64,000 bases of DNA from Nocardia crassostreae (GCF_001613405.1 NZ_BDCH01000012.1:558001-622000), one strand, 5' to 3'. Positions 8,043 through 18,212 are shown, counted from the stretch's first letter. A program made the numbers and translations. The notes: generated by a model not told the origin, from the sequence alone.

Positions 8043-11000
8043 ACGCCCCACCGCCCAGCGATTCCGAACCCGGGGGCGGCGAGGCGGCGGGTGGCCGCGT
8101 CACCCCGCGTCAGCTCGCCGACGCCCTGGGCTTGCCGCCGCCGACCGACGAACAGGCCGCGGTCATCGCCGCCCCCGCCGGACCGACCCTGGTCGTGGCC
8201 GGTGCTGGCGCGGGCAAGACCGAGACCATGGCCGCCCGCGTGGTCTGGATGGTCGCCAATGGCCTGGTCGAACCCGACCAGGTGCTGGGCCTCACCTTCA
8301 CCCGAAAAGCCGCCCAGCAGTTGACCACCCGCATCAGCACCCGCCTGGCGCGGCTGGCGGGCGCGCCCCTGCTCCGGGACATCGACCCCACCGGCCGCCT
8401 GCGCGCCCTGCTCACCGGCTCGGAACCGGAGATCAGCACCTACCACTCCTATGCGGGCCGCCTGCTGTCCGAATACGGCCTGCTGCTCCCGGTCGAACCC
8501 ACCGCCACCCTCCTCACGGAAACCCAGCTCTGGCAGTTGGCCTACCGGGTCGTCTCCACCTGGGACGGCGACCTCGACACCGACCGCACCCCGGTCTCGG
8601 TGACCGAAGCCGTCCTCGCCCTCTCCGGACAGCTCGCCGAACACCTGGTGGAACCCCGCCAGTTGGCCACGGCGCACCTGGAATTGGAGCGCCTGATCAC
8701 CACGCTCCCGGCCGGTCCGCGCCAACGCGGCGGCCCCAAGAAGGCCCTGTTCGACATTATCGAGACCCAGCACGAGCGAGTCGCGTTGCTGCCCTTGGTG
8801 AACCGCCTCGCCGAAGAACTCAGCCGCCGCGGCGCTCTCGACTTCGGCGCCCAGATGTCCCTCGCCGCCCGCCTGGCCGCCCGCCACCCCGAGGTCGCCA
8901 CTGCCGAACAAGCCCGCTTCCGCCTGGTCCTGCTCGACGAATACCAGGACACTGGCCACTCCCAGCGCATCCTGCTCTCCGCCCTCTTCGGCGCGGCCCG
9001 CCCGGTCGCGGACGACTCCCCGGCCGACACCGCCGGACAGCCGCTGGCGGTGACCGCGGTCGGTGATCCGATGCAGTCCATCTACGGCTGGCGTGGTGCG
9101 TCGGCGGCGAATCTGCCGCGGTTCGCCACCGACTTCCCCGAGGCGCCAGGGGTTCCCGCGCCGATTCTGCCGCTGCTCACCAGCTGGCGGAATCCGCCGG
9201 AGGCGCTCGATCTGGCGAATCTGGTGGCGGATCCGCTACGGCTTCGGGCGGCCGAGGGCGGCGGGGTGACGGTGGACGCGCTGCGGCCGCGGCCGGATGC
9301 GACGGCCGGGGTGGTGGCCTTGGCGCTGGCGGAAACGGTTGCGGCCGAGCGGGAGTGGCTGGCGGAGCGGATCGCCGCCGAATGGGAGGCCAAGGCAGAC
9401 GCGGGGGAGTCGCCGCCCACGTCGGCGGTGCTGGTGCGGCGGAACGCCGATGCGGCCCCCCTGGCGGAAGCCTTGCGGGAGCGCGGGTTACCGGTGGAGA
9501 TCGTGGGTCTCGGCGGGCTGCTGCACACGCCCGAAGTGGCCGATATCGTCGCGACGTTGCGATTGATCGCGGATCCGTCGGCGGGGAGCGCGGCGGTGCG
9601 GATTCTGACCGGGGCGCGCTGGCGGATCGGGGTGGCCGATATCGCGGCGCTGTCGAAACGGGCTCGGGAGCTGTCGATTTCGCGGCCCGGCGGGAGGAAT
9701 CCGGAGATCGCGGATGCGGCCGGACTGGACGAGGCCCTGCGGGAGGTCGCGCCGGAACCGGCGGAGCGGGCGGGGCTCGGCGATGCCATCGCGGATCCCG
9801 GTGGGGCGGACCAGTATTCGGAGAACGGGTTCGCGCGGATCACCGCGCTCGGTGCGGAGCTGGGCGCCCTGCGGGAACGCGCCGGGCAGTCCCTGCCGGA
9901 GTTGGTGGCGGATGTGGAGCGGACCATCGGCGTGGGCGTGGAGACCCAGACGCGGCGGGCCATGGCCGCCGCCGGGCGCGAGCATCTGGACGCCTTCGCC
10001 GACGTGGTGGCCGGATACGCCGCCGACCATCGCTCCTCGCTGGCCGGTCTGCTCGACTTCCTCACTGCAGCGGAGGAAGTCGAGGGCGGTCTGGAACCGG
10101 GCGAGGTGGAGGTCGCGCACGATCGCGTGCAGGTACTGACCGTGCACGCGGCCAAGGGACTGGAATGGGAGGTGGTGGCCGTCCCGCACGTGGTGGACGG
10201 CACCTTCCCGTCCGGCACCGGAACCACTACCTGGATGGGCGCGCTCGCCGAACTGCCCACCACCCTGCGCGGCGACCGGCAGCAGGACGACGCGGGCGAC
10301 GGCGTCCCCGTGCTCGATCTGTCCGAGGTGTACGACCGCGCCGACCTCGAACACGTTCTCGACGAACACAAGAAGGCCCTCGCCCGCCGCCGCCTCGACG
10401 AGGAACGGCGGCTGTTCTATGTCGCCCTCACCCGCACCGAGCGGGTGCTCTACGTCTGCGCGCACCACTGGGCGGAGACCGGGTCGAAACCCAAGGGGCC
10501 CTCGGACTTCCTGCTCGAGCTGAAGCAGGCCACCGAGATTCCGGGCACGGCGCTGTCGCGGGCGGTGCGCATCGACCGCTGGGACGATCCGCCGCCCCCC
10601 GACGCCGTGAACCCGTTCACCGACAATCCGCCGACGGCGTACTGGCCGCGCGATCCGCTCGGCGCGCGGCGCGAATCCGTCGAGCAGGGTGCGGCATTGG
10701 TGAACGCGGCCCTGCTGGCCCTGCGCGCCGCCGACCGGCCGCAACAGGCCGCATTCGACTTCGGCCCCGAATTCGGCGATCCGGCAGCGGATTCCGCCGA
10801 AGAGACGGATCCCGAGGGCTGGACCACCGACGTGGATGCCCTCATCGCCGAACACCTCGCCGCCGAACAGGCCGTCCGGGAGGTCGAACTGCCCGGCCAG
10901 CTCGCCGCCACCGCGCTCGTCGACCTGCGCTCGGATCCGGCGAAACTCGCCGCGCGCCTGCGCCGCCCGCTGCCGTACCCGCCCAGCCCGTTCACCCGCC

Positions 11001-11605
11001 GCGGCACCGCCTTCCACGCCTGGGTGCAGCGCTGGTTCGGCGCGGGCCGGTTGCTCGGCTTCGAGGAACTGCCCGGTGCGGCCGACACCAGCGATACCGA
11101 CGCCGAACTCATGCGCCTGCAGGATGCGTTCCTGTCCTCCCCGTGGGCCGACCGCAATCCGATCGAGGTCGAGGTCTCCTTCGAAACCACCCTGGCGGGC
11201 ACCGTGATTCGCGGCCGCATGGACGCCGTCTTCCAGGAGCCCGACGGCCGCTGGATCATCGTGGACTGGAAGACCGGCGGCGAACCCACACCCGCCGAAG
11301 AGGAATCGGTGGCCGTCCAGCTGGCCGTCTACCGCCTGGCCTGGGCCCGCCTGGAGGCCGCCCGCACCGGCCGCCCCGAGGTCGAACTGCTGGCCCGCAC
11401 CGGCGCGGCCTTCCACTATGTCCGCACCGGCCGCACCATCGCCCCCGACCATCTCCCGGGTCCCGATGAACTGGCCCAACTCATTACGGCCGCCGCACCG
11501 CAGAGCCCGCCCGCGCCGGAACCGGAGGCGGACGAGACCGAGCCGCCACCGGATTTCGAGCCGCCACCGGATCCGGAATTACTGCCCCCGGATTCGTTCG
11601 AGTAG
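8039..11605 (+). CDS. adnB: AdnB subunit of the AdnAB helicase-nuclease
   Basis: 1188 residues; the GTG start overlaps the adnA stop in a GTGA arrangement, implying translational coupling. UvrD motor with P-loop GAGAGKT (55-61), motif Ia GLTFTRKAA, motif II DEYQD (about 300), motif III GDPMQSIYGWRGA, and [16 protein letters not shown] about residue 700. The C-terminal nuclease domain carries HAWVQRWF, a metal-site aspartate region (IRGRMDAVFQ), VDWKTGG (about 1074) and QLAVYRLAW. Unlike AdnA it shows no terminal cysteine cluster. The end is a proline- and glutamate-rich tail (PPPDFEPPPDPE). In mycobacteria AdnB is the dominant translocase and AdnAB resects double-strand breaks. Confidence 0.95.
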   Translation: MNAPPPSDSEPGGGEAAGGRVTPRQLADALGLPPPTDEQAAVIAAPAGPTLVVAGAGAGKTETMAARVVWMVANGLVEPDQVLGLTFTRKAAQQLTTRISTRLARLAGAPLLRDIDPTGRLRALLTGSEPEISTYHSYAGRLLSEYGLLLPVEPTATLLTETQLWQLAYRVVSTWDGDLDTDRTPVSVTEAVLALSGQLAEHLVEPRQLATAHLELERLITTLPAGPRQRGGPKKALFDIIETQHERVALLPLVNRLAEELSRRGALDFGAQMSLAARLAARHPEVATAEQARFRLVLLDEYQDTGHSQRILLSALFGAARPVADDSPADTAGQPLAVTAVGDPMQSIYGWRGASAANLPRFATDFPEAPGVPAPILPLLTSWRNPPEALDLANLVADPLRLRAAEGGGVTVDALRPRPDATAGVVALALAETVAAEREWLAERIAAEWEAKADAGESPPTSAVLVRRNADAAPLAEALRERGLPVEIVGLGGLLHTPEVADIVATLRLIADPSAGSAAVRILTGARWRIGVADIAALSKRARELSISRPGGRNPEIADAAGLDEALREVAPEPAERAGLGDAIADPGGADQYSENGFARITALGAELGALRERAGQSLPELVADVERTIGVGVETQTRRAMAAAGREHLDAFADVVAGYAADHRSSLAGLLDFLTAAEEVEGGLEPGEVEVAHDRVQVLTVHAAKGLEWEVVAVPHVVDGTFPSGTGTTTWMGALAELPTTLRGDRQQDDAGDGVPVLDLSEVYDRADLEHVLDEHKKALARRRLDEERRLFYVALTRTERVLYVCAHHWAETGSKPKGPSDFLLELKQATEIPGTALSRAVRIDRWDDPPPPDAVNPFTDNPPTAYWPRDPLGARRESVEQGAALVNAALLALRAADRPQQAAFDFGPEFGDPAADSAEETDPEGWTTDVDALIAEHLAAEQAVREVELPGQLAATALVDLRSDPAKLAARLRRPLPYPPSPFTRRGTAFHAWVQRWFGAGRLLGFEELPGAADTSDTDAELMRLQDAFLSSPWADRNPIEVEVSFETTLAGTVIRGRMDAVFQEPDGRWIIVDWKTGGEPTPAEEESVAVQLAVYRLAWARLEAARTGRPEVELLARTGAAFHYVRTGRTIAPDHLPGPDELAQLITAAAPQSPPAPEPEADETEPPPDFEPPPDPELLPPDSFE

Positions 11606-11694
11606 GGCGACGCGCCCTCGCCGAACTCCCGTTGCCGCGCGTCGCCGGGTACGCTCCGTGCCTGTGCCGCAGGTAGAAATCCCCGAAATGGCTG

Positions 11695-12762
11695 GTGATT
11701 CGCGTGTTCGGTGAACCATCGCGCCGACTGGGCCGGATCACCGACCGCCCGGACTTCGCGCTCGTCGGTATTCTGCGGATTCCGGCGCACGAGGCCAGCC
11801 CGTGGCGGCTACTGGTGCGCCGGGTGCTGCTGGCGGTCATGCTGCTGGTGCTGGCCACGCTGGTGGTGTTCGTGGGCCGCGACGGCTACCACGACAATGC
11901 GGGCGGCGAATTGTCGCTGCTGGACTCGGCCTACTACGCCACGGTGTCGCTGTCGACCACCGGCTACGGCGACATCACGCCGTTCACCCCGCGGGCGCGC
12001 CTGGTCAATATCTTCGTCATCACCCCGCTGCGGGTGCTCTTTCTCATCGTCCTGGTCGGCACCACCCTGTCGGTGCTGACCGAACGGTCCCGGCAGGCTC
12101 TCAAGATTCAGCGATGGAGGCGCAGCGTGCGCAATCACACCGTGGTCATCGGCTACGGCACCAAGGGCCGCACCGCCGTCGACGCCATGCTCGGCGACGG
12201 CGTGAAACCGGCCGACATCGTGGTGGTGGACACCGATCCGCAGGTGCTGGAGGCGGCGGCCAATGCCGGTCTGGTGACCGTGCACGGTTCGGCCACCCGC
12301 TCCGATGTGCTGCGGCTGGCGGGCGTGCAGCACGCGTCCTCCATCGTGGTCGCCGCCAATCGCGACGACACGGCCGTCCTGGTGACTCTCACCGCCCGCG
12401 AAATCAATCCCAAGGCAAAGATTTCCGCCGCCGTGCGCGAGGCCGAGAACACCCACCTGCTGCGCCAGTCCGGCGCCGATTCGGTGGTGGTCTCCTCCGA
12501 GACCGCCGGGCGCCTGCTCGGCATTGCCACCACCACACCCAGCGTGGTGGAAATGGTCGAGGACCTGCTCACCCCCGAAGCCGGATTCGCCATCGCCGAA
12601 CGCGACGTGGAACCGGAGGAAGTGGGCGGTTCCCCCCGCCACCTGCGCGATATCGTGCTGGGCGTGGTCCGCAACGGCACCCTCGTCCGCGTCGGCGAGG
12701 AAGAGGTCGACGCCCTCGAATCCGGCGACAAGCTGCTCTACATCCGCCGCGTCCACGTCTGA
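11695..12762 (+). CDS. Two-TM potassium channel with RCK (TrkA-N/TrkA-C) domain
   Basis: 355 residues from GTG 11695 (alternative GTG 11704). Layout: cytoplasmic N-terminus, TM1 (VLLAVMLLVLATLVVFVG, about 40-58), pore loop with selectivity filter STTGYGD (about 85-91), TM2 (LVNIFVITPLRVLFLIVLVG), then a cytosolic RCK-N domain with a Rossmann glycine motif (VVIGYGTKGRTA, about 148-160; acidic VVVDTDP), and an RCK-C-like domain ending at DKLLYIRRVHV. Such channels are gated by ligand binding to the RCK ring; K+ flux across the cytoplasmic membrane is expected. The position between adnB and nudC matches Rv3200c of M. tuberculosis. The gap to adnB is 89 bp. Confidence 0.9.
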   Translation: MIRVFGEPSRRLGRITDRPDFALVGILRIPAHEASPWRLLVRRVLLAVMLLVLATLVVFVGRDGYHDNAGGELSLLDSAYYATVSLSTTGYGDITPFTPRARLVNIFVITPLRVLFLIVLVGTTLSVLTERSRQALKIQRWRRSVRNHTVVIGYGTKGRTAVDAMLGDGVKPADIVVVDTDPQVLEAAANAGLVTVHGSATRSDVLRLAGVQHASSIVVAANRDDTAVLVTLTAREINPKAKISAAVREAENTHLLRQSGADSVVVSSETAGRLLGIATTTPSVVEMVEDLLTPEAGFAIAERDVEPEEVGGSPRHLRDIVLGVVRNGTLVRVGEEEVDALESGDKLLYIRRVHV

Positions 12763-12792
12763 CCCGTCACCCGGCACGGCTAGTCTCGAACC

Positions 12793-13722
12793 GTGTCAGG
12801 TTTTCAGCTGAATGCGGTTCCGGTCCTTTCGCGTACGACTCTGGATCGGGCGGAGCATCTTCGCAGCGATGAGCAGGCCCTCAAAGAGGGCTGGGGGCAA
12901 GCCAAACTCGTGCGTATGACCAAGCGCGGGCAGGTGCGGATCGCGAACGGCACGGTCGTGCTGGACGCCGCCACCAGCCTCGCCGCGGAACCGGCCCCGG
13001 AAGCCGTATTCCTGGGTGTCGACGGTGCGACCCACCTGTGGGCGGTGCGGGACAACGACATCGACGGCGACCTGGCCGATCTGCGGGCCGTGGGCGTCAC
13101 CCTGGACCTCGACGATTTCGGCACCGGCCTGCTCTCGACCGTCATCGCCCTGCTGAACTGGCACGACAAGGCCCGCTTCAGCGCCGCCGACGGCACCCCC
13201 ACCGTGCCCAGCTCCGCCGGGTGGTCGCGCACCAGCGAATCCGGGTACGAGGAATTCCCGCGCATCGATCCGGCCGTCATCTGCCTCGTCCACGACGGCG
13301 GCGATCGGGTGCTGCTGGCCCGTCAGCACACCTGGCCGCAGGGCTTGTTCTCGCTGCTGGCCGGTTTCGTGGAGACTGGTGAATCCCTGGAACGCTGTGT
13401 GGAACGCGAGATTCGCGAGGAGGTCGGCGTCGATGTCGGCGAGATCCGCTATCTCGGCAGCCAGCCCTGGCCGTTCCCGCGCTCGCTCATGCTCGGCTTC
13501 ACCGCGGTCGCGGATCCCGCGCAGCCGTTGACCTTTCACGACGGCGAGATCACCGAGGCGCACTGGTTCACCCGCGCCGAGGTGCGCGAAGCGCTGGCGG
13601 CGGGCTCCTGGGGCCGCGATGCCGCGGGCGAACTGGACGCGAATACCGAACGCCGCCTGTTGCTTCCGGGGTCCATTTCGATTGCGCGCACCATCGTCGA
13701 ATCCTGGGCTGCCACTGATTGA
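12793..13722 (+). CDS. nudC: NudC, NAD(H) pyrophosphatase of the Nudix family
   Basis: 309 residues, GTG start. The Nudix box GFVETGESLERCVEREIREEVGV lies about residues 190-212 and the NADH-type signature SQPWPFPRS about 220-228, which identify it as NudC rather than another Nudix enzyme. NudC cleaves NAD(H) to NMN(H) and AMP and can remove NAD caps from RNA. The N-terminal domain is divergent, as usual. The zinc-ribbon segment (HDKARFSAADGTPTVPSS) has none of the four cysteines found in E. coli NudC. Located 30 bp after the potassium channel gene, probably co-transcribed; the order corresponds to Rv3200c-Rv3199c. Confidence 0.92.
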   Translation: MSGFQLNAVPVLSRTTLDRAEHLRSDEQALKEGWGQAKLVRMTKRGQVRIANGTVVLDAATSLAAEPAPEAVFLGVDGATHLWAVRDNDIDGDLADLRAVGVTLDLDDFGTGLLSTVIALLNWHDKARFSAADGTPTVPSSAGWSRTSESGYEEFPRIDPAVICLVHDGGDRVLLARQHTWPQGLFSLLAGFVETGESLERCVEREIREEVGVDVGEIRYLGSQPWPFPRSLMLGFTAVADPAQPLTFHDGEITEAHWFTRAEVREALAAGSWGRDAAGELDANTERRLLLPGSISIARTIVESWAATD

Positions 13723-13811
13723 TTGATTCTTATTGGACAATTCGGGTTCTCTCGAGCAAGATCATGCATGGCTTCGTATTCGGAAGCCTTTTCTTGATGG
13801 GGAGATTCTCG

Positions 13812-14252
13812 ATGTCTGTATGGCGTAAGGCCGCCGTCGTCGTCGCTTCTGCGGCGGCGCTCATGTCCCTGGGTTCGGCGGCGGCGAATGCCGAGCGCGG
13901 GCCCGACGGCCGCCTCTACGGCGCAATTGCCGTGAGCACCTTGAACAATGACAACAGCTGGGGCGCGGCCTGGAACTACCCGAACCAGGGTGAGGCCAAT
14001 GGCAGCGCGCTCGACGAATGCGGCGGCAGCTGCAAGGTCCTCGTGGAATTCAACGAAGGCTGCGGTTCGGTCGCCTAGAGCGAGGACGGCCTGCGCTTCT
14101 ACGGCGGCTACGGCAGCACCCCCGCCGCCGCCGAGCAGATGGCGCTGAACAGCCTGGCAGGCATCAAGCCGCAGCTGCCGTTCCCGTTCACCGGGTCCAG
14201 CCAGCCGGAGCGCGGCACCATCCTGGTGACCAAGTGCACCGACGGACACTGA
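13812..14252 (+). pseudogene. Secreted DUF4189-domain protein interrupted by an in-frame amber codon
   Basis: ATG 13812 opens a signal peptide (SVWRKAAVVVASAAALMSLGSAAANA, cleavage likely after ANA). A DUF4189 domain follows with paired cysteines (LDECGGSCKVLVEFNEGCGSVA). At 14076-14078 the frame meets TAG. The same frame then continues for 57 more codons with the rest of the domain (GLRFYGGYGST, AAAEQMALNSL, a final cysteine in VTKCTDG) and a TGA at 14250-14252. DUF4189 proteins usually have glutamine or similar after this position, so a single CAG to TAG change is the simplest explanation. The terminator at 14269 still follows the full-length frame. The start is supported by GGGGAGA just upstream. 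Function of the family is unknown. Confidence 0.8.
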
Positions 14253-14268
14253 TCCGCTAGCAGTCGAA

Positions 14269-14297
14269 GAAGCCGCATCCGTCATGGGTGCGGCTTC
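14269..14297 (+). terminator. Stem-loop terminator after the DUF4189 gene
   Basis: Two 12-nt arms (14269-14280 and 14286-14297; core GAAGCCGCA / TGCGGCTTC) pair with one wobble around a GTCAT loop and are followed by TGTCGTTT. It sits 16 nt after the distal TGA and separates this gene from the convergent mrx1. Confidence 0.7.
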
Positions 14298-14326
14298 TGT
14301 CGTTTCCGGACGCGAGGTCCCGGGGC

Positions 14327-14608
14327 TCAGCCGATGGCGGCGAGCGCTTCCTTCACCTGAACCAGGCTCGGATTGGTGGCGGTGGACCCATCCCGGTATT
14401 TCACCGTCGGCACCACATGATTGCCGTTGTTGACGCTGCCCACGAATTCGGCGGCATCGGGATGGTCTTCGATATCGATCACCTCGTACGTGATCCCGGC
14501 CTCATCGAGCTGCTTCTTGAGCCGTCGGCAATAGCCGCACCAGGTGGTCGAGTACATCGTCAGGTCCGTTGCAGTCACGGAGGGTGCAACGAGATCACCC
14601 GGGATCAT
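14327..14608 (-). CDS. mrx1: Mycoredoxin-1-like glutaredoxin
   Basis: 93 residues from ATG 14608. Thioredoxin fold with redox motif CGYC (in MYSTTWCGYCRRLKKQL, about 25-28), cis-proline region HVVPTVKY and the FVGSVNNGNH segment typical of mycoredoxins. These enzymes reduce mycothiol mixed disulfides using mycothiol as electron source. The start codon overlaps the stop of the restored ltrA frame (ATGA), which supports it; a GTG ten codons later (VTATDLTMYS) aligns better with the shorter M. tuberculosis Rv3198A. The uninterrupted frame upstream of 14608 comes only from the frameshift in ltrA and should not be read as an LtrA-glutaredoxin fusion. Confidence 0.88.
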   Translation of the reverse strand: MIPGDLVAPSVTATDLTMYSTTWCGYCRRLKKQLDEAGITYEVIDIEDHPDAAEFVGSVNNGNHVVPTVKYRDGSTATNPSLVQVKEALAAIG

Positions 14609-15811
14609 GTTCCCGCCTTCGCCCGGATCTGCCACAGCAGCGCCCAGCCGACCAACGCGGCAATGGCGTATACCAGGATCACCGGGGCGATGCGGGGCGC
14701 GAAGAATCCGAGGGCGACCGCGATGAGCGCACAGGGGAGAAGATAGAGCGCGAATGGCGCGCAGATCGGCGCGTGCGTGCAGACCGGCCACGGCGGTGAC
14801 GGCGAAATAGGCCGCCGCCCCACCGCACAACAGCCAGCCGATGCCCGCCGACAGATGGTGCGGCGCGTGGCTGATGGTCAGGCCCAGGGCGGCCGCCATG
14901 GTGACGATCGCGCCGGTAATGGCGCAGTGCGCGGCCATCACATGCTGCCAGGGGACGCGGTCACCGGAGTGGGTGTTCTCCAGGAGACGCGGGATGAAGC
15001 CGCAGGTCAGCGTCGATGCCCACAGCCCGGCCAGTAGTAGAAAGGCGCCGATGCCGAGGAGCACCACCGTGGCGGTCCAGGCGACCGCGCCCACCGCGCC
15101 GATGGCCGTGATGAAGCCCTCGCCGAGCACGATGATCACGTACAGGCCCAGCCGCTCGCCCAGGTGTTCCGGATCGGCGTGCAGCGCTACGAGTTTCGGG
15201 GTCTCCATACCGTCGAATCGCCGCCACCGCGGTCCCTGTCGCTCCTGCCGCCCCCGGCGCAACCTGCCTTCCAATGCCTGCTGCGCTCCGGCCAGCATGC
15301 GCTCGCCGCTGACCGCGAACATGAGCCACAGGTCCACCACCAGGCCCGCGGTCCACAGCCAGTACTTCCACGGCTCGGGCACCCAGAGCGAGACGATCCA
15401 CGGCAGCACGCCCACGGTCAGCTGCGCGACCGGCCAGTCTACCACAATGCGCCCGCGCCCCCACACCTGCGCCGTGCCGATCCGCAGCAGCACATAGGCG
15501 GCCGCGAACGTGGTCGAGTGCCGGTCCGGAATCCCGGCCACGGCCGCGCCCATGACGCCCAGCCCGAACATGGCCGCCAGCATGAGCGGCTGCCGAGTCC
15601 GGTCTCGGGCAATATTGCTGTACAGCGTGATACATGCCCAAGCCGTCCAAAAGGCCAAGTAGAGCACCAGATAGAGCGCGAAATCCGGCAGCCCGGGCTC
15701 ATCGTGCAGCAGATGGGCGAGCTGATTGATGCCCGCCACCGCCACCAGATCGAAGAACAGCTCCATCCACGTCGCGCGGCGGTCGTGGTTCGCGGGTGCT
15801 TCGTCGGCCAC
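14605..15811 (-). pseudogene. LtrA family (low temperature requirement A) membrane protein, frameshifted
   Basis: From GTG 15811 the frame encodes a polytopic membrane protein beginning MADEAPANHDRRATWMELFFDLV, the hallmark LtrA N-terminus (ELFFDLVxVAxxxxLAH), with repeated hydrophobic helices and LGLYVIIVLGEGF. Near 14770-14790 the hydrophobic reading jumps frame. The first frame turns into basic non-membrane sequence, while the overlapping frame ending at 14605 supplies the missing last helices (ALYLLPCALIAVALGFF, VILVYAIAALVGWALLW) and a stop that overlaps mrx1. A one-nucleotide indel therefore splits the gene. LtrA function is unknown. This gene is not part of the M. tuberculosis order here and appears to be an insertion upstream of mrx1. 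Confidence 0.8.
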
Positions 15812-16058
15812 CGTCGCACGCTAACCGGTCCTGAACTCCGGATATGCGAGCGACGGCGAGTGTCGCCCGGTCGCGCCCAACTGGTTCGGCCACGGCGTGG
15901 CACTCGCGGCCGAATCGGCCAGCCGCACGGCCGTGCCGCGGTGGGGGCAGAGCTTCGCACTCGGGTCGATTGTTGTGGGCTCGAGGGGGTTGACCCGCCA
16001 CCGACCCGCCGCGCACGGCAAGTACCTGTCCGGGCCGTCGCTGTCGGAGGTGGCTGTC

Positions 16059-18212
16059 ATGATGGTGCGCGTGACTGCCGCGCCGACTGAGCCGAAGCTC
16101 GCGCTCGACGAACTCGATGCCGAGCAGGCGGCGGCCGTGCGCGCGCCGCGCGGGCCGGTCTGTGTGCTGGCGGGCGCGGGGACGGGCAAGACCCGCACCA
16201 TTACTCATCGCATCGCGTATTTGGTGTCGGCCGGGCATGTGAAGGCCGATCAGGTGCTGTCGGTGACATTCACGGCGCGGGCGGCGGGGGAGTTGCGGAA
16301 CCGGCTGCGGGCGCTGGGACTCGGCGGGGAGGCCGGGCAGGTGCAGGCGCGCACGTTTCACGCGGCGGCGCTGCGGCAGCTCAAATACTTCTGGCCGCAG
16401 GTCGTGGGGGATGTGCCATGGCGGTTGATCGACAGCAAGTTCCCCATCGTGGCGCAGGCCGCGAATCGGGCGGGTCTGTCCACCGATACCGAGACCCTGC
16501 GCGATCTGTCGAGTGAGATCGAATGGGCCAAGGGCTCGCTCATCGCGCCGGAGGATTACGCCGCCACGGTGGCCCGGCTCCAGCGTGACGCGCCGTACGA
16601 GGCGTCGAAGGTCGCGGCGGTGTACGCCGGGTACGAATCGCTGAAGACCAGCGCGGACGGACTGCTGCTGGATTTCGACGATCTGCTGCTGCACACCGCC
16701 GCCGCGCTCGAGGACTATCCGTCGGTGGCCGAGGAGTTCCGCGGGCGCTACCGGTGTTTCGTGGTCGACGAATATCAGGACGTCACGCCGCTGCAACAGC
16801 GCGTGCTCGACGCCTGGCTCGGCGATCGCGACGATCTGACCGTGGTCGGCGACGCCAACCAGACCATCTACTCATTCACCGGGGCCAGTCCCGCCTTCCT
16901 GCTGGATTTCTCGCGCCGCTTCCCGGAGGCGGCGGTGGTGCGGCTGGAACGCGACTACCGGTCGACCCCGCAGGTGGTGTCCCTGGCCAACCGGGTGATC
17001 GGGGCGGCGCGCGGGCGCATCGCCGGGACCCGGCTGCAGCTGATCGGCCAGCGCGCGGACGGTCCGGAACCGGTCTTCGCCGAATACGACGACGAGCCCG
17101 CCGAGGCCACCGCGGTCGCCAAGGCCATTGCCGAACTCCTGGGCCAGGGCGCGCCCGCCGCGGAGATCGCCGTGCTCTACCGCATCAATGCCCAGTCCGA
17201 GGCCTACGAGCAGGCGCTGACCGAGGCCGGGATTCCGTGCCAGGTGCGCGGCGGCGAAGGCTTCTTCGCGCGGCCCGAGGTCCGCCAGGCCGTCCAGGCC
17301 CTGCGGCAGGCGGCCGCCCGCGACGATCTGCCCGATGCGCGCGGCGCCGATCTGGTCACCCTGGTCCGCGCGGTACTGGCCAAGCTCGGTCTCACCAAGG
17401 AGGAGCCCGCGGGCGTGCAGGCCCGCGAACGCTGGTCCTCGCTGGTCGCGCTGGTGCAGCTGACCGAGGAGCTCACCGGCCACGATGCCGATCTCGAACT
17501 CACCGGACTGCTGAGCGAACTCGCCGCCCGCGCGGAGGCCCGGCACCCACCGACCGTGCAGGGCGTCACCCTGGCCTCGCTGCACGCGGCCAAGGGCCTG
17601 GAGTGGGATGCGGTATTCCTGGTCGGGCTGGCCGACGGGACGCTGCCCATCCAGCATGTGCTCGGCCCCGACGGCTCGGTGGCCGACGAGGCATCCCTCG
17701 AGGAGGAGCGCCGACTCCTCTATGTAGGCGTCACGCGCGCCCGCGAGCATCTGCACCTGTCCTGGGTGCTGGCCCGCTCCGAGGGCGGCCGCAAGGTCCG
17801 CCGCCGGTCGCGTTTCCTCATCGGCCTGGTGCCCGACGACTCCCCGGCCTCGCGCATCGCCCAGCACACCACCGATCGGCGCGGCCCCAAACGGGTGCAT
17901 CCGACCTGCCGGGTGTGCGGCCGTCCGCTGCTGAACACCCAGGCCACCATGCTCGGCCGCTGCTCGCGCTGCCCGGCCGATGTGGATCCGGAACTGCTGA
18001 CCGCGCTGCAGGAGTGGCGCAAGGACAAGGCCGACGAGCTGAAGCTGCCGCACTTCGTGGTCTTCAGCGATACGACGCTGACCGCCATTGCCGAGCAGCG
18101 TCCCGCCGATGACAGGGCGCTGGTCGCCATTCCGGGCATCGGCGCCAAGAAGCTACAGACCTACGGTGCAGACGTTTTGGCCATCGTCCGTTCTCGCATA
18201 CGGGACCGGTAG
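16059..18212 (+). CDS. uvrD2: UvrD2, superfamily 1 DNA helicase with tetracysteine and HRDC domains
   Basis: 717 residues from ATG 16059, chosen because GGAGG lies 7 nt upstream; the frame is open from 15897. Motifs: Walker A GAGTGKT (about 35-41), Ia [19 protein letters not shown] (about 236), [16 protein letters not shown], and [18 protein letters not shown]. After the motor comes a four-cysteine module (CRVC and CSRC, about 617-642) and a C-terminal HRDC domain (about 655-715, [17 protein letters not shown]). This architecture is specific to actinobacterial UvrD2, which is essential in M. tuberculosis and unwinds 3'-tailed duplexes. It is divergent from ltrA, and whiB7 follows as in mycobacteria. 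Confidence 0.95.
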   Translation: MMVRVTAAPTEPKLALDELDAEQAAAVRAPRGPVCVLAGAGTGKTRTITHRIAYLVSAGHVKADQVLSVTFTARAAGELRNRLRALGLGGEAGQVQARTFHAAALRQLKYFWPQVVGDVPWRLIDSKFPIVAQAANRAGLSTDTETLRDLSSEIEWAKGSLIAPEDYAATVARLQRDAPYEASKVAAVYAGYESLKTSADGLLLDFDDLLLHTAAALEDYPSVAEEFRGRYRCFVVDEYQDVTPLQQRVLDAWLGDRDDLTVVGDANQTIYSFTGASPAFLLDFSRRFPEAAVVRLERDYRSTPQVVSLANRVIGAARGRIAGTRLQLIGQRADGPEPVFAEYDDEPAEATAVAKAIAELLGQGAPAAEIAVLYRINAQSEAYEQALTEAGIPCQVRGGEGFFARPEVRQAVQALRQAAARDDLPDARGADLVTLVRAVLAKLGLTKEEPAGVQARERWSSLVALVQLTEELTGHDADLELTGLLSELAARAEARHPPTVQGVTLASLHAAKGLEWDAVFLVGLADGTLPIQHVLGPDGSVADEASLEEERRLLYVGVTRAREHLHLSWVLARSEGGRKVRRRSRFLIGLVPDDSPASRIAQHTTDRRGPKRVHPTCRVCGRPLLNTQATMLGRCSRCPADVDPELLTALQEWRKDKADELKLPHFVVFSDTTLTAIAEQRPADDRALVAIPGIGAKKLQTYGADVLAIVRSRIRDR

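Noticed and set aside
4284..8051. 1255-codon open frame opposite adnA
   Set aside because: It is the antisense shadow of adnA: composition is Arg/Gly/Pro-rich with no domain, as expected for high-G+C antisense frames.
9488..11479. Long antisense frame across adnB
   Set aside because: Same reason: low-complexity shadow with no recognisable motif; adnB motifs are complete on the plus strand.
14327..15811. LtrA-glutaredoxin fusion protein
   Set aside because: The join is basic non-membrane sequence, while the overlapping frame gives the missing LtrA helices and an ATGA overlap with mrx1.
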